A stretch of DNA of 13,485 bases from Monoraphidium neglectum (Eukaryota > Chlorophyta > Chlorophyceae > Sphaeropleales > Selenastraceae): positions 1 to 13,485 of the forward strand of contig NW_014012764.1 of assembly GCF_000611645.1 (NCBI RefSeq). The letters are read 5' to 3'. The notes below the pieces were generated by a model. That model was not told the DNA's origin, searched no databases, and worked only from the letters and a program-made list of their open reading frames with translations. The position numbers and the translations under genes were made by a program. This document shows, one piece after another, positions 10,220 to 13,485 of this stretch. Each line of letters starts with the position of its first letter. The stretch's first letter is position 1.

Positions 10220-11311
10220 CTAGGCGGCGATCCCTCCATACGGCTCCCCTGGACTGAGGCCAACCGCCTCCATGCTGAGCCGGAACGCCCGCGCCGCGAA
10301 CGCCGCGTCAGACGCCTCCTCGCTCGGCTGCGTCGGCCGGCGCTTGCTGCAACGGCGGGGCGGGTGCAGGGGGCATGCGCGCGTGTGCGGCTTTGGGTGG
10401 CTGCGCTGCGTAGCTTGTGCCAAGGCGCAAATCATGTGACCGCCCAACTGCTGATTCCCCGTGTGTGAGCGGATCACACACACACACACGCACACGCACG
10501 CGCACGCGTACACACACACACACATACACACACACACACACCGGCACACACACTCGCGCAGGCATGCACGCACGCACACACCCGCATGCACAAACACATT
10601 CTCACTCACATATGCACAAGCACACGCGCACACATCCTCACCTAAAGTACAGCCCGTTTGGTCCCCCCTCAGCCTCGTTGGTCCCCATGCAGACGGCGGC
10701 CATCCGCCGCGCGCCCTCCTGTGGGGTGATCACCACACTAGGAAACAGGCAGGGACCCTGCGGAAAACGCATGCATCACGACATGCGATAGGTTGATCCA
10801 CATGCCTACAGACGTGCACGCCTTCGTTGCCGGGCGGCAGGGGCACGGCTGCTGCCGTTGAAGCATCGACACCAGCCGGTCGATGGTCAAAAGAGGGGTG
10901 TGGCAGGTCGTCGCGCACGGCCACGGGCAGTGCCTGCATGCCTCTCAGACTACCCAGTCCCCGCCTACAAAGAGAAGAGGTTTCCGAAGACACCCAGCAA
11001 AACCGCTCCAAACGCTTTCAGGGCACTGCCCAAGCATGACTAGAGCGTATGGAATGCCTGACCCCAAAACAAGCACATAAATTTTAGACCCTGACCCAAG
11101 GCGCTCACCAGGGTGCCGACGATGGCCGTCAGCAGGGCCCCCGCGACATGGCGGCTGAGCTGCGTGCCGGGCACCCAACCGGGAGATACGACGTTGGCGG
11201 TCACGTTGGGCGGCAGCAGCGTGGCCAGGTGGGAGGCGTGCCACACGTTCAGCAGCTTGGTGGCTGGCGGGGCATTCAGGAGGGGTGGTGGAGGGTGCAT
11301 GGAAAGGGGTC

Positions 11312-11342
<31 letters not shown>

Positions 11343-13083
11343 CGCGCATGTGGGTGTCACTGTACGGGAAGGACTCAGGGTGCTTCGTGAGACGCCGACC
11401 GGGGCGGGTTGCAGTCGTACATGACAGGTAAGGGAAGCGGCGGTCACAGCTCGCCGCGCTGCTGCGGTCACACGAGCAAAGAAAGTCTTGGAGCCGCGCC
11501 TGTCCACAGCTGCGAGTTCGCCCGCTCACTCGAGTACGCTTTCCTCCAGTCGTACGGCCGCCCCTCCCAACCGCCGGCCCGCCACAGCGCCGCGGCTGCG
11601 TCGGGTGTCGCGTCCTGCGGCGGCAGCTTCCGGTGCAGCTCAGACCCGACCAGGACGACGCGGCCGGCGGGGGCGCGGCGGAGGGAGGGCAGCAGCAGGT
11701 GGACCAAAAGGAAGTGGCCCTGGTGTGGTGAGATTTTTTGTTTTTTTTGGGGGGGGTGAGTGTGTGTGTGTGTGAGTGTGAGTGTGTGTTGGTGGCGGGT
11801 GAGCCTGCTGCTGGAGTATGCAAGTGACGGAGTGCGTGCGAGCGTGCGAGTGGGAGTCCAAATAAGGCAGCAAGGGCAGCGGGGCGCATCAGAATCAGGG
11901 GAGAGGGGGGAAGGGGGATGTTGCGAGTGCGCTGACGGAGAGTTTTTGAGACAGAGTGAGTGCTGGGTCGCTGGAGGGGCGCACACCACCCTCCAAAGCT
12001 GGCCTCTGTCAGGGGCCGCTGCGCCCATGAGGCGCGCCACACAAGGCTGCAAACGCTGCAACCCGCGTTTACAAAGCCTCCGCGGCTACAAGCCACAACG
12101 TGACAGGCAGGCAGGCCCACCAGATGGTTTGACTGAGCCTGCAGCTCGAAGCCGTCACCCGTCAGCTGCAGCCTTGTGGGGATTGCGGCGGCTGTTGATT
12201 GCCGGTATTGAGGGGGGAAGGTGAACATGTGCTTTTGAGGGGGGCTTGTGAGGCAATCTGAATTGTTCTATCAGGTATAAGCGGTTTGCGTCACGGGAGC
12301 GTGGGTGGCGGTCGCAGCAGGGGTGGCCGGGCACCACCTTGTGCAAGATGGTGACGCCCCGAACGAGTGTGGGGCGTGGCCGGTCACCCGGCTGCCCACA
12401 GGAACGCATGCACCCATGAATGCCACGTCAGCCAGTGAAGCTGCGCGGCTGCCTGGGCTGAGCGCGCGCCCCAAGCCGCTCCTCGAACCGCCCGGGTGTT
12501 CCTGGGACCGCGCAGCGCGGGCCGAGGGCGGGGCGCGGCCCCATTCCCACCGTTGCAGCACAGCACGTCGAGCGGGCGCCCCGCGAGCCGCTGCTCGAGC
12601 GCCGCCGCGGCCGCGCGGACGCTCGCGAAGCTGGAGAGGTCCACAGGCAGCTGCACCAGCCGCGTGTCCACGTCAGCATCCTTCCCCGCGCCGGGGACGG
12701 CGGGCAGGGCGCGCCGGAGGCGGGCCGCGGCGGCGTCGCAGGTGCGGGCGGGGCGGCATGCGAGGACGAGGTCGTATCCCTTTGAGAGCAGCTGCCTGCA
12801 GAGCTCGATGCCGAGGCCGCCTGCGAGTTGTGTGGGGTGGCAGGTGATCGGGTCATGCGTGGGCGTTTGGCGCCGCTGCTGCGAATGCGTCTGCTTGCGG
12901 GCTTCGGCCTTTGCAGCGGTGCGCGAGGACAAGTGATAGGGCAGGTAGCAAGCGTGGCTGGAGGCCGGGCGGCGGGGGCGGGCAGCGAGGATGGGCCGGG
13001 TGCGGAGGGGTGCAGCTGATAGCGCCGCCCCAGTATCCTGCCGACGAACCGTTTGCGCCGGTCACGACGGCGAGCGGCCCCAT
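10220..13083 (-). CDS. Short-chain dehydrogenase/reductase (retinol-dehydrogenase-like), seven exons, 320 aa
   Basis: Exons 13083-13050, 12820-12551, 12191-12121, 11719-11530, 11263-11109, 10757-10642 and 10346-10220 join in phase with GT-AG borders and end in TAG. The product is a classical Rossmann-fold SDR: cofactor motif TGANGGLG (residues 8-15), Arg34 in LACR after the second strand (typical of NADP(H) preference), CNAA (100-103) where NNAG is usual, catalytic Asn123 in NHLGHF, Ser151, Tyr187 and Lys191 in YSTTK, and SPGWVPGT (215-222). The 36-residue Ser-to-Tyr spacing matches retinol dehydrogenase/WWOX-type SDRs. These oxidise or reduce alcohols and carbonyls on lipophilic substrates; the substrate here is unknown. 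Only five residues precede the first beta strand, so a targeting peptide on an upstream exon could be missing; CTCCCAG just before GCCATGG resembles an acceptor. It converges on the P450 and diverges from the gene at 13386. Confidence 0.93.
10475..10636. repeat. (CA)n-rich tract in SDR intron 6
   Basis: Long CA runs interrupted by CG and CATG occupy much of intron 6, ending about 6 bases inside the 5' splice site as read on the gene strand. In the SDR transcript this is a UG-rich tract directly after the donor at 10641. Confidence 0.9.
11312..11339. repeat. (GT)14 microsatellite in SDR intron 4
   Basis: Fourteen perfect GT units lie on the plus strand. In the SDR transcript the tract is (CA)n, about 50 bases upstream of the 3' splice site of intron 4. 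Confidence 0.95.
11757..11792. repeat. TG-rich microsatellite next to G- and T-runs in SDR intron 3
   Basis: An interrupted TG repeat follows runs of T and G at 11734-11756. In the SDR transcript it reads CA-rich, followed by C and A runs, and ends about 40 bases before the intron 3 acceptor. Confidence 0.9.
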
Positions 13084-13385
13084 GGCCTGGGAGCTGGGGC
13101 CAGGCTGGCCGCACGGGAGATGACGGTGTATTCGGGTGCTCTACGCGGCCCTGTGGCGTGGGTGGCGTCGCGGGCGCCACGCGTCGCATGAGGCACGGGC
13201 GTGCGCGGTCGGCCGGTGCATGGGCAGGAAAGGCAACCTCCTTTACCGCCAGCAGCGTCACCTTGAACCCGTGATCCAATTGCACACACGAGATAATGAA
13301 TTACTGCATTCAATTGGTTGATGCAAGTGATGCCGACTCTTGTAGACACAAGCTCGTGAAAGCCACAGATCGCTGAGCTGAAAGG
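13084..13385. promoter_or_regulatory. Divergent intergenic region, SDR / unidentified gene
   Basis: About 300 bases separate the SDR start (minus) from the ATG at 13386 (plus). CCAAT-box pentamers occur on the plus strand at 13276-13280 and on the minus strand at 13317-13313, inside a relatively AT-rich stretch (about 13270-13325). This would suit a bidirectional promoter. Part of the SDR-proximal side might instead be a missed 5' exon of the SDR. Confidence 0.35.
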
Positions 13386-13477
13386 ATGGGAAAGAAGTCC
13401 GATGGCAAGGATTGGAAGGCTACCAGTGCTGCGAAAGCGGCTGAGGCTCTGGCTGCGCGCAGCGGCGGGTTTGGCGG
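13386..13477 (+). CDS. First exon of an unidentified gene, runs off the right edge
   Basis: ATG at 13386 opens a 30-codon exon beginning MGKKSDGKDWKATSAAK and ending in a Gly-rich stretch (SGGFG), followed by a good donor GTGAGA at 13478. Reading through would hit TGA two bases into that donor, so splicing there is likely. The peptide is Lys/Ala-rich and not recognisable. It does not look like a signal or transit peptide. Only the start is in the window, so function is unknown. Confidence 0.55.
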
Positions 13478-13485
13478 GTGAGAGC

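Noticed and set aside
10475..10636. Possible CRISPR-like or tandem repeat array
   Set aside because: It is dinucleotide CA repeat with interruptions, lying in an intron, with no repeat-spacer structure.
11509..11536. SDR with the catalytic Lys replaced by Arg (YSSER)
   Set aside because: That reading continues past a GTGAGC donor. Splicing 11530 to 11263 is in phase and gives a normal YSTTK.
10945..12228. A 427-codon minus-strand ORF with His/Thr-rich repeats
   Set aside because: It is a chance read across SDR exons 3-6 and their introns. The His/Thr runs come from CA microsatellites, and true SDR coding frames switch between exons inside it.
1..13485. Bacterial or phage origin, mobile element, tRNA or rRNA
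   Set aside because: All genes are split by spliceosomal introns, no ribosome binding sites or operons are seen, and no transposase, terminal repeats or tRNA-like folds were recognised by eye.

Overview
This window is nuclear DNA of a eukaryote, most likely a unicellular green alga (Chlorophyta). It is GC-rich and gene-dense. No protein is encoded in one long ORF; each appears only when short exons are joined across GT-AG introns of roughly 110-550 bases. Three gene ends carry the pentamer TGTAA, the usual chlorophyte poly(A) signal. The genus cannot be fixed from the sequence alone.

Layout, left to right: (1) 52-3508, minus strand: a multi-exon WD40-repeat protein whose 3' end lies beyond the left edge. 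(2) 3562-5301, minus: a complete five-exon J-domain (DnaJ) protein of DNAJC8-like architecture, only 53 bases upstream of gene 1. (3) 5613-9551, plus: a complete eight-exon cytochrome P450 of 515 residues, divergent from gene 2. (4) 10220-13083, minus: a complete seven-exon short-chain dehydrogenase/reductase (SDR) of 320 residues, convergent with the P450. (5) 13386 onward, plus: the first exon of an unidentified gene that runs off the right edge, divergent from the SDR. Exon joins for genes 2, 3 and 4 were placed by hand and are phase-consistent throughout. Gene 1 has one unresolved junction.

The P450 and the SDR are both NAD(P)H-linked redox enzymes and could act on related lipophilic substrates, but adjacency is weak evidence in a eukaryote. 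The J-domain protein is probably a nuclear co-chaperone linked to RNA processing. I see no mobile element, CRISPR array, tRNA or rRNA, and no clearly new system. The more unusual points are SDR and P450 introns that interrupt or abut the signature catalytic motifs, complementary (CA)n/(UG)n tracts in separate SDR introns, a P450 with no visible membrane anchor, and the very tight spacing of genes 1 and 2.
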